The notes under the pieces are model-generated. The model had not been told where the DNA came from. It was given only the letters and a program-made list of their open reading frames with translations, and made no database searches. The position numbers and the translations under genes were made by a program. 64,000 nucleotides of DNA, from the NCBI RefSeq assembly GCF_029852145.1, contig NC_079970.1, forward strand, positions 19,162,331-19,226,330, in the 5' to 3' direction. The number at the start of each line of letters is the position of its first letter. Within the stretch, counting starts at the first letter, position 1. The DNA comes from Microplitis mediator (Eukaryota; Arthropoda; Insecta; Hymenoptera; Braconidae). Shown piece by piece: positions 10,897 to 23,595 of this stretch.

Positions 10897-11963
10897 ATTG
10901 TTGACTAACAATTTAAAAAAAAATGAAGAGATCTTATTCGTCAATGAAAGAACATAAGGTTATTTTCGAATGGAAAATAGATCAATTTAATTCATTCATC
11001 GATTCATCGCTCACGTGTACAGATGACGTAAAAGTTGAATCTGTTAAATTTTCAACAGGTGCTAAAATAAATGATTCCTGGTACTTGAGACTAAAATTTA
11101 AAGATAATGACGTAACACAAGTCAAAGAATGGCTGTCAGCATTTTTGTGTTTAAAACACAGCGATACTGAATCAGTAAGAGCAACATATTCTATATATAT
11201 TTTGGATAAGAATAACGAAAAAAAAGTAAGTGTTAAAAAATCAACTCGAGTATTCAAACTTCATGAGAGTTGGGGTTCAAATAAATTTCTGGAAATAAAA
11301 AAGGTGCTGGAAAATAAAGATAATTTACTACCAAATGATATGATAACATTATGTGTGGATCTCGTTGTACTTGAAGACTATACATCAACTACAACGGAAG
11401 TTCCATTAAAAATTTTGAAGCCTAAAATAACTGATGATTTTGAGAAGTTCTTTGATAAAAAAATTAATGTCGATGTGATTTTAATTGTTGGCGACGTAAA
11501 GTTTCATGCGCATAAGACAATTTTATCAGCACGAAGTCCAGTACTTGCTTCGGTTCTCCACAGAATGCAAGAAAGTAACAATAACATATTGATGATAAGT
11601 GATGTAGCTCCTGAAATATTCCGAGATATGTTGAGATTTATTTACACTGATAAAGTTGATGATTTGGACAGCAAAGCTGTATCTCTATTACAAGTTGCTG
11701 ATAGATTTAAATTGCAAACACTGAAGATATCATGTGAGGAATCGCTTCGCGAATCATTGACCAATGAAAATGCAATTAAATTATTAATGTTAGCAGATCA
11801 ATGTCATGCAAATCTACTGATGGAGTACGTTGTCAATTACATCGTAATAAATATCGATAGTGTGATGAAAACTGGAGATTACAAAACATTAGAAAATTCT
11901 AAACCGATCTTATTATCGCTTTTGCTTAAAAAATTTTCCGAATTAATTAAAAATAGAGGGTAG
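10897..11963 (+). CDS. MATH-BTB (TDPOZ/SPOP-like) protein, intact copy
   Basis: Coding is 10923-11963, 346 residues, from an ATG 27 bp after a clear splice acceptor (TTACAG at 10891-10896), so an upstream non-coding exon is likely. Residues about 8-145 form the MATH domain (VIFEWKIDQFNSF, WYLRLKF, FLEIKKVLE, LCVDLVVLE). Residues about 170-290 form the BTB domain (VDVILIVGDVKFHAHKTILS, PEIFRDMLRFIYTD, LLQVADRFKLQTL). The length is normal for insect TDPOZ/SPOP-like proteins, which bring MATH-bound substrates to CUL3 ubiquitin ligase. The palindrome plus LINE (8.25 kb) lies immediately upstream and may have moved its promoter. It faces an ankyrin gene on the opposite strand. Confidence 0.93.
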
Positions 11964-13082
11964 ATATCATTATTTTTAATTTGATTATTTTTTCTATGTC
12001 TTGCAATTAATTTTGTTTAAATTTTTTTAGCTAAAACATCTGATGTTCTAAATCTCAACTGTACTCAAGTCTAGGATGCATGCATCTTAAAGAATATATT
12101 TGTCTGGTACATCATCATTCAACGAAATAAAATTTTGAGAGAATTCCCAGAAGATACTCCTCACTTTTTAAAAATTTTCAATGATAATCTGTCATAAAAA
12201 TATTAGAGAAATTATCAATTAATTAAAAAAAAATTAAAGTATTGATTGAAAAAACGACGATTTTTCAAGATGTGAATTTGAAAAAAAATTACTTAAATTT
12301 GGTGTTAATTAGGAGTTCAACGAAATTTGTTAAATAAAATTTAGACCATAAAATTAGACATTTCGCATTTATAATATTGACATAAAGATTTTACTGAAAT
12401 TCATTTAAAAATTTTCATTTAACTCCTGATAGATAGCAATTGTAAATAATTTTTTTTTAAAATTTATATCGCGGCAAACTTGTCCTTTTGTCAATAAATG
12501 TTTTAATTTTTTATTCATTAATCAATAGTATTTTTATTAAAGTTGAAAGTCATTAAATATTTTTTATAAGTGGCGGGCATTTTTTAAAAGTAAGGGGTCA
12601 GTCTGAGGCCCTTAAAGGTATAACAATAATTAGAGTAAACAATAGAAAAATTACTCTTCACATTTATGAAAAATGGCCATACCTGATTATTAATTAAAAA
12701 ACGTATAGATATAAATATTATTTATCTATAAACTATTTTTATTATTAATATAATATTTAAGAACACTTAAAATGATGAAAGTTTCAACGAAAACTTGCTC
12801 AAGCAACTTATTTTCCTGTAATCATCGTCTTATACTTTTTTTTATACATTTATAAAATATTATAATACAATAAATACAAACTCGGATTTAAATTGATTTA
12901 TTTATTTCACATTTAAGAATAAAACACATTGTTTTACATAAGAAAATATTTTATCAGTTGATTACTTGAATAAATGTAATTTTATAAATGTTAGTATTAC
13001 AAACTCAAGTTTTATTATTTTTTGAAAAATTTTTTATTGGAGAATTATGAATTAAGGAAAAAAACGAAAAAAAAAATACTTT
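11964..13082. other. Convergent 3' intergenic region with ~0.48-kb repeat
   Basis: No gene. The stretch about 12136-12612 is a repeat with imperfect inverted ends (left ATACTCCTCACTTTTTAAAA; right AAGTGGCGGGCATTTTTTAA) and an inner inverted pair (GGAGTTCAACGAAATTTGTT against TTCATTTAACTCCT). The same sequence lies at 25.08-25.39 kb (truncated), 39.10-39.55 kb and, outside the array, 63.45-63.70 kb in the aconitase intron, so it is a dispersed element and not only part of the tandem unit. Confidence 0.55.
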
Positions 13083-15720
13083 TTAGCGCTGAGATAATAT
13101 TTTAAGATCTCTATTGTTTAAATAAGGATTAATTGCTCTCATAATATCAAACGGCAGATGACCAGCAAGTAATGTAACAAATACATGAGTGCTTATACTT
13201 AGCAATTTATTTCTCTGTAAGCTTTTAAATAAACGATAGTAAATTATCCGACCATACAAAGGGAATAGTAACTGCAACTCTTTTTCGTTTAAAGTTTTAT
13301 TGTCAAAATTATTTAATTTAACCGCGATTTCATGGTGATTAATACGCATAACATCGTAGTAACTCATGATAGTCTGATTGATTTTTAATTTTTTCATCAG
13401 TTCTATTTCTTTCAAACAATCAATAAAAAAATCGTCCAATCCTTTTTCGATGATTGCCTTTAAATTTTGATTAGTTAAAGACCAACCAGCTGCCTTCAAT
13501 TTTACCATGTGCTCTCTGATAATTTGTTTGTTTCTCTCAAAATTTGTTGTATTTACAGCCGTCTGATTGGATTTATTTACAAGATTAACATCAACTCCAG
13601 CATTTAATAAAAGATTCAATATCAATGGATTTTCCTCTTCGAATTTACCAGCCTCATGAAGCGCAGACTCGCCCTGGGAGACATCATTAATATTGACAAA
13701 ATCTTCTCTCATGAGTATAAATTCAGTTTTTTCAAATGATCTTTGTCTAATAGCAGCAAATAAGAGTGTTTCATTATCATAATCACTGCAATTAACGTCA
13801 ACATTTTCAGATAATATTAGCTTCAGCATTTCGAGACTCCCTGCGTGTAAAACATGAAAAATAAATTTCAGCTTTTCTTTAGTTGTAAAATTAATATTAG
13901 CGTGATAATTTATCAATAACTTCATTAACATTATATTTTTTTGTTGCACTGCAATTTCTAATGGCGTTCGATTCTCGTAACACAGAGCATTTATATCTGT
14001 ACCCGCAGCATGTAATATTAATTCAACTAAATTCAAATTACGAGTCTTGATAGCCAATCCAAGAGCTGTTGTACCATTTTTAATCACTTTATTAGCTGTA
14101 GCTCGGTGTTCAAGTAAGAGTTTAACTATTTTTACGTCGTAATTTTCAATTGCTAAGTACAATGGAGTAGTACCCCGCCGACCAGCATCAATATCTCCAA
14201 CTCCGTGATCAATTAAATACTTAGCGATTTTGAAATTTCTCCTAGTGACCGCCCAACATAACGGAGTCGCACCACCGGAACGAAGATCAACACTCGCTCC
14301 AAAGTTTACTAGTAACTCAACTAAATCGAAATTACCCTGCTTACAAGCTATGCCGAGAGGTGTCATGTTTAATCTTTTATCTTCAATGATAGCTCCACTT
14401 TTAATCAAAAGCTCAACGATATCTTTTCTTCCATTGTCACAAGCAATAGTCAGTGGCGTGCTATTTAAGCGAATACTATTAATTTTAGCTCCTTGTTCGA
14501 TTAAATATTGAGTCGTACTATAGTTGCTACGCTCAACGGCCCAGTGTAATGGTGAATAAGTTTTGTCATTACTTAAATTCACCTGAGCTCCGGCATTGAT
14601 TAGAATTTTAACCAGCTCGAGATCATCTATTTCAACAGCTACGATAAGAGCTGTTTCACCCTCCTCATTAATTGCATTTACTTCGGCACCATTTTCAAGG
14701 AAAAGCTCAACCATTTTTATATTACCACTTTCTACTACGTGTTGAAGTAAAGTTGTGCCTTGATGAATAATGTTAACATCAGCTTTCAGGTCAATTAAAT
14801 ATTTAACAATTTGATAATTTTGTTTATCAACAGCCCAGTACAATGGCATCGCTTTGTTAGAAATTTTATTAATGTCAGCGCCTGCGTTGACAAGTATCTT
14901 GACTAATTCAAAATTACCGCACTCGCAAGCGATACCAAGTGGAGTTTCATCAAATTCTTCATCATCAACTTTTGCCTGTTTTTCAAGAAGTAATGTTGCG
15001 ATTTTTTCATTCTCATTCATAATTGAAATTCGTAATGGTGACCAACCGCAGTACTGTGAAGTTCCAGATCCATTAATCGCATTCACATCTGCACCGCGTT
15101 CAATTAAATCATTAGCTATACGATAATTGTTTGCACCGACAGCTCTATGTAACAGTGTCATATTCGAAGGTTCATTAATATCTGCACCAGCTCTCAATAA
15201 CAACTCGCTCAACTCATAATTATTCCGATCTACAGCTATTCCGATGACTGATCCTAATTTTTCAGTGCTAATATTAACATCCGCTTTATGTTTCAGTAAT
15301 AAATTTATGATTTCCAAATTTTCTGTGCTTACTGCAAGATGCAGCGGCGTGCAATCTGAATATTTAGACACTGGACATTTACATATTGCATTAACATCTA
15401 CACCGCGTTCAATTAAATCATTAGCTATACGATAATAGTTTGCACCAACAGCTCTATGTAACAGTGTCATATTCGAAGGTTCATTAATATCTGCACCAGC
15501 TTTTAATAACAACTCGTACAACTCATAATTATTCTGATCCACAGCTATTCCGATAGATGATCCTAACTTTTCAGTGCTAATATTAACATCCGCTTTATGT
15601 TTCAGTAATAAATTTATGATTTCCAAATTTTCTGTGCTTACTGCAAGATGCAGCGGCGTGCAATCTGAATATTTAGACACTGGACATTTACATATTGCAT
15701 TAACATCAACTTTACGTTCG
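13083..15720 (-). pseudogene. Ankyrin-PRANC gene copy 1, 3' half, severed by transposon
   Basis: About 880 residues of ankyrin repeats (many copies of the TPLHLAV, VKILINAGAD type) followed by a C-terminal tail that resembles the PRANC domain, ending LPFDIMRAINPYLNNRDLKIL, an F-box-like pattern. The open frame continues upstream to 16034, but residues 5' of the junction are translated transposon minisatellite (WIHRG repeats) and not gene. The 5' half of the same gene is at 18729-19834. Joining the two halves without the 3,006-bp insertion matches the layout of the intact paralogue at 25965-30092. A 309-bp in-frame tandem duplication (about 15103-15720) repeats three ankyrin units. Whether any product is made is unknown; a spliced or transposon-promoted product is possible. 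Confidence 0.8.
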
Positions 15721-15739
15721 CCCTCGCGGTCTTGCAACC

Positions 15740-16112
15740 ACCGTGGAACCACCGTGGATCCACGGTGAAACCACCACATCGTGGACCCACCGTGGAACCA
15801 CTGTGGATCCACCGTGGTTTCGTGACATTTCACCACAGTTGATCCACAGTGGATCCACAGTGTATCCACGGTGAATCCACAGTGAATCCACGGTGAATCC
15901 ACAGTGTATCCACGGTGAATCCACGACAAAACCACGGTGGATCCACGGTGAATCCACGACAAAACCACGGTGGATCCACGGTGAATCCACGACAAAACCA
16001 CGGTGGATCCACAGTGGATCCACAGTAGACCCATTGTGGATTCACCGTGGTTTTTCCGTGGATCCGCCGTGGATCCACCGTGGTTTTTCCGTGGTTTTAC
16101 CGTGGTTTGACG
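15740..16112. repeat. Palindromic minisatellite, left subterminal array
   Basis: Short units such as GTGGATCCAC and GTGAATCCAC alternate with ACGACAAAACCACG. At 15915-16010 a 33-bp higher-order unit occurs three times. Because 33 is a multiple of 3, long stop-free frames arise on both strands, coding WIHRGFVVDSP-type or STTKPRWIHGE-type repeats. These are artefacts of repeat length, not proteins. Confidence 0.85.
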
Positions 16113-17801
16113 CGAGATCTTGACGTGAATTTTTCAGTTGAAATAGTGATAAATGAAGACGTTTCTAAAAATCTAACTCAAGTAAAAAAATTTTTTCCGT
16201 AGTTTTACCGGATGAAAACGTAAAATGAATTTTTGTACGCGTGTAATTCAAATGGAAAAATAGAAATTCATTGAATCTCATTAAGAACTGAGATATAAAG
16301 CTGTGCTTTGAAGGGAATTTTTTTTTGTCTAAAAGCAGTTTTTTCTTTGGACCACTCTAGTATGTATAAATAATAGTGATACTTTACATAATTTTTTTGT
16401 CGACTTAATTAACCTAAAATATGATGCAGCAATCATAAGACTTTTTTTTTGTCCAACTTTCTGTAAATAATAATTAACGTTACCTCGTTGATTTTCAACA
16501 ACCTCACGAATAAAATTATCTATAACATTGTTTTGGAGTGATAACTTTTACGTAATTTTATTGATCAATTCCTGAAAACTAACTAGTAATTTTATTCAAA
16601 CACGATATCAAATGTTGCAAAGCATGTAATAATTAGCTGATTTGCTCAAAAAATTCTGTGGACGAAGTCTTTCGAAATTCAAAAAAATTTTAATCCCAAT
16701 TTTCTTTTTAATTATGTATTTGTTAATTAACAAAATTTGTAAAAATGAAAGTAAACAATAAAACCTCGATAATTCTTAAGATAAGATTAAAGTACTCAAA
16801 GTCAATTTTGTTCTCCATTAAGCAATAAACAATTTCAGTTTTGTTTCAATGCTTCAGCTCAATTTTTTTCTGAACAATGAGAGAAATTATTCGGAAAAAA
16901 GAGATATTCTTGTGTTTGAAGAGTTAGTATCTTAATAACTAAAAGTTATATTGACATTAAATTTATTTGTATGTTGTTATATAAATAATCATATAAAAGT
17001 CAATAAATAATTGAGCTGAAACATTAAAACAAATTTTCTCAAAATCTTTTTATAAACATTCACTTAAAACTAAATAAATAAATGATCAAGAGTTTAAAAT
17101 TATAGCTTAATTTATTTATTGTTTCATGATAAACAATAAAGACTTGAAGGGTCATGGTCGTATCTTCGATAGTTTATAAGTTATAATAATTATTAGAATG
17201 AGAAACACGGAAGAAAACTGCAAGTTCGAAACATGAGAACTTTATAAATTATAGAAAAAATATAAAAAAATTTTTTTTCTTAAAAAATCACACATGACCG
17301 TTTTTGTATATTTTTATAGTATTTAAGAAAAAATATAATTTTTTTAAATTTAAAAATCATAAATAATCAACAGTTAAAAAAAAATAACATGAATATTTTT
17401 TTTACATTTTAATAAATATAAAAAACTCCAAATAACACTTTTCACAGCTGCACAAATTTTCTACAGGAAGTTTTAATACACGAAAAAAATTCCTCTGCGG
17501 CAATTAAATTGGTTTTGTTAAATTCTATTAAACTAAAATTGATTTGGGACAACTAAATTTTATTACGTTAACATGATCTATTTTCTCAATTTTTAATAAA
17601 TGATTTAATAGACTCTATTTGGTTGACATTAATAATTCTCTCTCTAAGATAATAAAATCATTTGGTTAAGTTAAGAAAATATTTATTTAATAGACAAATA
17701 AATTATTTTACAGTGCCAACAACCCCAAATATTAAAGCAATATATTATTATATCAACTCTAATAAATATTACTTAGACACAAAAAAATATATCCATTTAG
17801 A

Positions 17802-17805
<4 letters not shown>

Positions 17806-17846
<41 letters not shown>
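17806..17846. repeat. (TA)n microsatellite
   Basis: About 20 uninterrupted TA units inside the AT-rich core of the 3.0-kb element. Confidence 0.95.
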
Positions 17847-17850
<4 letters not shown>

Positions 17851-18459
17851 CGAGATTAACGAATATATATTTAATCCTAATGATTATTGATTTAAAAAGT
17901 TATGATGCTAGGCAGCAGCAGCGGAAGTAGTTCAGTGCTCACCACTAGATCGCGCCCACCTTTTGTAGTGTCCCTGGTAAGATACTTATTTCAGAAGTTA
18001 TAAATTCTGATCTTGAAGCAATCATGGAATGCGTTACTCGCTGAATGTTAGCAGAGAGATAATAATCCATTTTTGATAGTAATACAGGGGTATCTTGTAT
18101 TACACTATGACATTAATGTTTTCTTGAACTATTTTTGTCAAAGTACAAAAAATAAATTTTGAGGTGAGACCAAAATATACATACGCGCTTTCGCGCTAAG
18201 GCATGTGAAAATCGGTCTTCGGTCACTTACTATCAACCCAGCAAAGATAAATCTAGTTTATAGTAAATTTAATTTTTTAAGACTTATAGCTTTACATCGT
18301 AATTCAATTGTAGTTTCACTCTCGAATTTTTCATTTTTTTTATTTGATAGTTGGTAAAATCTATTTTTAGTTAGTGCTTATGTATTAAACGGTATAACTA
18401 TACCATAAAAGTACGTTGAAAACGTACTGCAAACACGACAAAAAAAACCATAAAACCAC

Positions 18460-18712
18460 TATGAATCCACTGTGGAAACCACCGTGGATCCACTGTGGTT
18501 TCACCGTAGATCCACTGTGGATCCACCGTGGATCCACCGTGGATTTATAGTGGATTTATAGTGGTTTCACCTTGGATCCACGGTAGTTTCACCGTGGATC
18601 CACGGTGGTTTCACCGTGGAACCACGGTGGATAAATGTCACAAAACCACGGTGGATCCACGATGGATCCACGGTGAAACCACGGTGGATCCACGGTGGAT
18701 TTATTGTGGTTG
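18460..18712. repeat. Palindromic minisatellite, right subterminal array
   Basis: Same unit type as the left array (CCACCGTGGATCCAC, GTGGTTTCACCGTGGA), in inverted arrangement next to the right end of the 3.0-kb element. It yields stop-free frames on the + strand for the same reason. Confidence 0.85.
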
Positions 18713-18728
18713 CAAGACCGCGAGGGCG

Positions 18729-19834
18729 AGCAAAAATTTCGTAACGTAGCTATTATTTACAGCAATAGCTTGATGTAAAGGTAAAACTTTATCCGGACAA
18801 TCATTTATTTCAGCTCCAGTATCTAACAGTAACTGGAATAGTTCAGAATTCTTTTTTTCAATGGCAATTGTAAGCGGTGATTCGCCGTTTTTTCCACAAA
18901 TGTTAACATCAGCACCTTTGCTAATTAGGAATCGAGCAACTTTGACACTTTCTCGCTGAATAGCAACATGTAATGGAGTATACCGATAAAAGTCCGACCG
19001 TCTGCAGAAGCAATTAAAATGAATATCATCTCCTATGGACAATAAATACTGAGCGATTTCCAATGAATTATGATAAGCTGCCCAATGTGATCGATTCGTA
19101 TTTTTGAAGGACAAATCCACAGTCGCTCCGGAGTCAACTAATAATTTGAATATCCGATAATTGCCTCTTTCGATCGCTAAGTCTAATGGTGTTCTATTCC
19201 TTCTTGTCGTAGTGTGAACGTTGGCTTGGCTATTTATTAGTAATTGAGCTACTTCAAAACTTCCACAATTAATGGCGACGTGTAATGGCGCGAATCGGTA
19301 AAATGGCGACGGAGCATTTGTAATGAAAGTATTAACATCAGCACCTTGGGCAATTAAATACTCAGCTATTTCGACAGCATTATATTGGGCTGTATAATAG
19401 AGTAGATTATCGTCACGAATCATTTTTTTAATGGACGCTCCAGAGTTTATTAATAGTTGAAATATCTCAAAGTTACCAGACTTGATAGCCGCAGTAAGAG
19501 GTGTCGGATGATCTTTAGCTCTTTTGTTTACCTTACTTTTATTTTTTTTAGGTTTCAGAAGTATTTTGACCATTTCTTTGTTACCTTGTTCAACAGCAAG
19601 AAGCAAAGCTGTTTTATTTTCATAAATAATGCCAATGTCGTCTTTATGGTCAACTAACTTATTATTTACTCCTGAGTTTTGTGTTTCGACGGCTAGATGG
19701 AGAGCTGGTGGATAAGATTCTTGATTAATGTTAACGCCAATGTTTTTATTTCCATCCACTTTTTCTTCTGGTATTTCATTACGGAGTTTGGAGTGTTTAG
19801 TTTTTTTACTTGGCGGTTCTTCGGTTGCCGCCAT
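18729..19834 (-). pseudogene. Ankyrin-PRANC gene copy 1, 5' half
   Basis: N-terminal part of the ankyrin gene cut by the 3.0-kb transposon. From ATG 19834 it reads MAATEEPPSKKTK, a basic, probably nuclear-targeting start, then ankyrin repeats up to 'YVTKFLLA', where the transposon begins (18726). An upstream exon/intron is visible: donor GTAAG at 19944, acceptor CACTAG about 70 bp later, as in the other two copies, but the ATG that follows the acceptor in those copies is ATA here. The frame upstream of 19834 lacks any ATG. Compared with copies 2 and 3 this copy also lacks about one repeat's worth of sequence after the start (VNINQESYPPA follows the basic segment directly). Confidence 0.8.
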
Positions 19835-19975
19835 TTGTGACTGCAACTTTTTTTTGGCCTTTTTAGTTCTTATTTCTAGTGTAAAAATAAAAATTATCAA
19901 TAATTTTCTTTTTTTAATAAGTTTAATAAAATATACTTTCTTACCAATTGTAATATAATTTAATAATGTAACCAA

Positions 19976-20365
19976 AATTTGGCGATAAGATTATCGTTGA
20001 TCTGAAAAATTTATAAGAATTATGAAAAATATTTTAAAAGTATAAATACGTTGAAGTTGATGATAAAATAAATGATATTTATCAAAATTATTTGACAACT
20101 ATAAAAGATGAAGCTTTAGCTATTAGCCCAGGTCAAAAAAATAACTTGATTTCGACGGCTCTAATTTTATTGATTTGCATTTGAGTCAGTTAAGTTGATT
20201 TTGGCTCCACTTACTTTTAAATTCAATATGACTTTATTAACTTAAAAATTTGCGTCAACTAAGTCAAGGCCAAGATAACGTGACTTTAATTAGATTTAGT
20301 TATTAGCGTAAATCGGTACTAAGTAAGACAACTTGGGCAAAACCAAATATTTTTTCATATCTTAA
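19976..20365. other. Ankyrin gene copy 1 upstream flank
   Basis: AT-rich non-coding DNA, homologous to 30192-30330 and 43454-43830. It contains repeated TTAAGTTGA/AACTTGATTT-type phrases. No element border or gene seen. Confidence 0.4.
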
Positions 20366-20854
20366 CCCTTTAGAGTCTGACCTTGAAACCCCACTTTTCG
20401 AACTGGCGGAGCCCCATAGAATTAGAAAGAGCGCGAAGCAAATGTGACAGGGCCGTATTATAAGAGAAAAAATTTCACCTAAGCGGGAATTAAAAATTAT
20501 TTTATTTTTTATTTTTAATTTATTAAATAATAAATATCAAAGGACTTAAATTCAAAGTAAGATAAACATTAGGTTTCATCATAAATATAATTAAGTAATA
20601 TTGCAATTACCTAACAATGTATAAAATTTGTTTAATTTTTCTAATCTTACTTTCGGAGACTATTTCCTCACGTCAACAATACTAACTACGGCACTGTCGA
20701 TGAACGCAGCGCGAGATTCAAACGAGTGGAAGCGTACTCACAGGCACACTACTACTCTCACATGTCACTCATACAAGCTCACGGGACTCTACGATTCGCA
20801 CTCTCCCCACTAGTCTCACACGGAGACGTTTCGAGATCCTCTGACTCTAAAGGG
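20366..20854. mobile_element. piggyBac-like non-autonomous element (489 bp)
   Basis: Inverted ends CCCTTTAGAGTC flanked by TTAA on both sides (20362-20365 and 20855-20858). The paralogous flank at 43929-43940 (ATCTTAAAATATG) is the empty site with one TTAA. CCCTT ends plus TTAA duplication are the piggyBac hallmark. No transposase frame. Confidence 0.85.
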
Positions 20855-20896
20855 TTAAAATATGTTTCTCATTCATAAAAAAAAGGACTTGAACTT

Positions 20897-21055
20897 GGGG
20901 CGTGTTCAGAAACACACTCTGGAAGAGAAATATTCAACTCCTGCGTTCAGAAATATTCTGTAGTCGAATCAGAGGTGCGATTTGACATTACAAAGGTACT
21001 AATCACACCTGGACAGGTAATTTTTCACCTCCAGAGTGTATTTCTGAACACGCCC
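20897..21055. mobile_element. PIF/Harbinger-like MITE (159 bp)
   Basis: Ends GGGCGTGTTCAGAAA and complement, continuing into ACACTCTGGA, flanked by TTG on each side (20894-20896, 21056-21058). The paralogue at about 43.97 kb (CTTGATCTTGACTTG) lacks it. The 3-bp duplication and GGGCGTGTTC end suit PIF/Harbinger-type MITEs; the superfamily call is inference. Confidence 0.75.
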
Positions 21056-21284
21056 TTGACTTTTTTTTGTCTTGCTAGACTTTTCAATTCAATTTTTAAA
21101 ACTACGCCAAAATCAAGTTATTTTTTTTTACCCAAGAGTATAAAAAAAAACCTGTGTCGTATCACCTGATGTTTTTCACATTTTCGATAACAAAACTCAT
21201 GGAATATAAAAAAAAAGTATTTCATCTGTTTTGTTTAATTGTATGAATGGCTTTGAACTTGATAAAAATTTTTAACTTCGAATA

Positions 21285-21832
21285 CACAGAAAAAAATGAT
21301 TTTTTTGGCGCAAAAAATTTTTACCCATCTCAAAAACTTTTTTCTGTTACAAATTAAAAACAAAAATTTTCATAGGGTGAGAAAAATTTTGTGCACCGAA
21401 AAAAAATTTCCTGTGCCAAGAAACTCTTTTTCTTCAATTCACCAAAAAAAAAAAAATTTGGAAAGTCGAAAAGTGCACGACTCATAATGCTCATTTACTA
21501 TGAAATAACAAAAAAATGGCGGGAAGCACGAATAAATTTACAATTTTCATTAATTGTTTTTTTTTTTTTTTAATTATACTAGTATTTTTTTTATAATTAT
21601 ATTTACAATAACTAGATTTTTTTGCAAGTTATTGTGACGGACAGGAAACTTTTTTAAACTATTTTCATGTTTTTTCCGTTTTTCTTGAACTAAATAAATT
21701 TTTGAAAAGTATGGAATTAGTTGCCGAAGTGAGGCGAAATAAATTTTTCGATCGTAAAGCACATCTCAGATGCTTTGCATCATGAGTCGTGCAATATTTT
21801 ATATGCTATGAAAAATCCTTTTTTTTTCTGTG
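21285..21832. mobile_element. TA-flanked MITE with CACAGAAAAA ends (548 bp)
   Basis: Starts CACAGAAAAAAA, ends TTTTTTTCTGTG, TA at both sides. The 30.49-kb paralogue (ATCTACATAGAAAAAAC) lacks it, and 44176-44293 holds a 118-bp internally deleted relative. A fragment related to its right part (CATGATGCGAAGCATC region) recurs at about 57165-57235. No credible coding. Confidence 0.7.
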
Positions 21833-22889
21833 TAAATAAAAACATGACAGTACAATCAGCGGACAGATTTTCTACTTTTAAATTAATAAATTAAATATTT
21901 CAAATAATTTTCTATTAATCTTAACTTTAAAAATTCAAAGATTTTAAAATTGTCGGCTGTTTGCTAATCTCAATATCATAAAATAAAGTTGTTTTGTAGC
22001 ATAAAATTCTATAAAAAAAAAATCAACGTAAGATTCTATAGGAATCCATATTGGAATTTGTAAATTTATATAAAAATCAATTCATTTTTATAAATATTTT
22101 CATTTATCTTTTATTATTAAATAGAAAATATGAATTATGTATTTAAACATTTATTTTATCTCAGATAAATACCAATTTAATTAGTTCTTAATATACGTAA
22201 ATCAAACACAAGTTACCTCTCTTTTTTTTATAAACGTTCGATGACCAATTGACAGGTTATAATTTGGTTTAATTATAATTTTTAGTCGCCGTTTTAAAAG
22301 TCACCGATTAAAATTATTAATTCAAAAAATTATCCGGTAGCAACAAAATTCAAAAATTCTATTGAAAGAAATTATTAACTCATTAATTAATAATAATTAA
22401 ATTTATTTTATAAGGATACCAGAGCGTCCTATCACCAGATAATATATAAATATATATATATAGGGAAGAAGAGCAAGTAGAATTTCTTCTCTTATCAAAA
22501 CGGATCTACGATCGTTAAAAAAGAAATTCAAAATAAATTTAAAACGGTAACTACAAAATTACACCCGCGAAAATTCATTTATTGAAATAATTAAAATTTT
22601 TATTATATTTTTTAATTTTATGATTATTTACATATCATTGTAACGAAATTAATAAATTATGAAATTAATTTTTATTATTTATGACTAATTATATTTCATT
22701 TTTAAGGTAATAAGTAACGTATAACTGTTGATGGCACCACCACCATTGTAAGCATGAAATCGATTCTCTCTAGTCGATACCTTCGATATCGATACTTTAG
22801 TTGCCACAGACGCTCCCACCTCCAAACTGAATTCGGATAACTGATGTGGTGAAATATATATTTTAAACTATGGTTATTTATGTCATTTT
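21833..22889. other. Inter-unit spacer with BUD13-like upstream fragment
   Basis: No gene. About 22440-22740 matches 34590-34810. About 22780-22870 resembles the region just upstream of BUD13 exon 1 (phrases CGATACTTTAGTTGCCACA and GCTCC... at 22790 and 51990), so part of the BUD13 5' flank was copied into the array. Confidence 0.5.
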
Positions 22890-23503
22890 TTATAACAAAA
22901 CTCAGTGAATTTAAAAAAAATTTATTCGAACGGCTTATTCATCTGTTTTGATAAATTAAATGGCTTTCAAATTAATAAAAATTCTCATGAGAAAAAAAAA
23001 TTACAATGCAATCAGCAGATGGCTTTGTTATTTTCAATATTCAGTAAAGATAAATAAACAACAAGTAATAGTTTAAATTTTTTAGTATATTTTTCTAGTA
23101 ATTGTCATTAAACATATGATAAAAGCTATATTTAATTGAAAGCGAAAATTCACCAATAAACCAAGTCCTGATTCAACGTAATGATTTATCCTATCAATCG
23201 AAAAATTGCGCGTATTTGAATTTGATGAAGATGACGCGATAGGCTTATACTAACAAATATATGTATATACATATATATATTTGTATACATCACGATATCG
23301 CATTCACACGATGTTCTAAGGATTACGGTTAAACAATAATATTGTTTATACTTATTCAAAGTATTTTTTACTTTACTTACACTTTAGTTTAAATTTGAAT
23401 GAATTCAACAAAAAAATTATAATTTGTCTGGAAATAAATTCGGCAAAAATTGATATACATCATTTATTTATCACGTAAGCTATTCAGGTTCTAATAATAT
23501 ATA
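22890..23503 (+). repeat. BTB-unit 5' flank, copy 2; empty site for the palindrome
   Basis: Near-identical to 1955-2574. At 23491-23510 it runs straight from CTAATAATATA into TACTTTCATATG, the uninterrupted form of the site occupied at 2575-10828 in unit 1. Confidence 0.85.
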
Positions 23504-23595
23504 CTTTCATATGAAATATATAAAAAATGATGTATTTTTAAATGTTTGAATAATATTTTTAAATTACAGATTGTTGACTAACAATTTAAAAAAAA

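Larger units (their letters stand above)
15721..18726. mobile_element. 3.0-kb CCCTCGC element with minisatellite ends
   Basis: Perfect inverted ends of at least 20 bp (CCCTCGCGGTCTTGCAACCA at the left, its complement at the right), flanked by CG on both sides (15719-15720, 18727-18728). The intact paralogues at 28.87 and 42.14 kb show the uninterrupted sequence with one CG. Inside each end lies an array built on CACGGTGGATCCAC-type palindromes (about 15740-16110 and 18460-18710), partly organised as 33-bp units. The middle, about 16115-18455, is AT-rich with no usable frame, so the element is non-autonomous. Related elements: 43831-43928 and 49299-51203. Confidence 0.88.

Noticed and set aside
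11958..12032. Possible coding 3' exon of the BTB gene after an AGGGTAGAT donor
   Set aside because: Splicing to the TTTTTTTAG at about 12030 gives GGC followed at once by TAA, the same C-terminus (KNRG), and the nonsense copy at 23596 lacks the donor. At most a 3'UTR intron.
15740..16112. CRISPR-like array
   Set aside because: Units are short, contiguous and palindromic with no unique spacers; they lie inside a eukaryotic transposon.
15712..16123. Long minisatellite frames (WIHRG and HGESTTKPRW repeats) on both strands
   Set aside because: They exist because the repeat unit length is a multiple of 3 and lacks stops; no start context or domain, and several frames are open at once.
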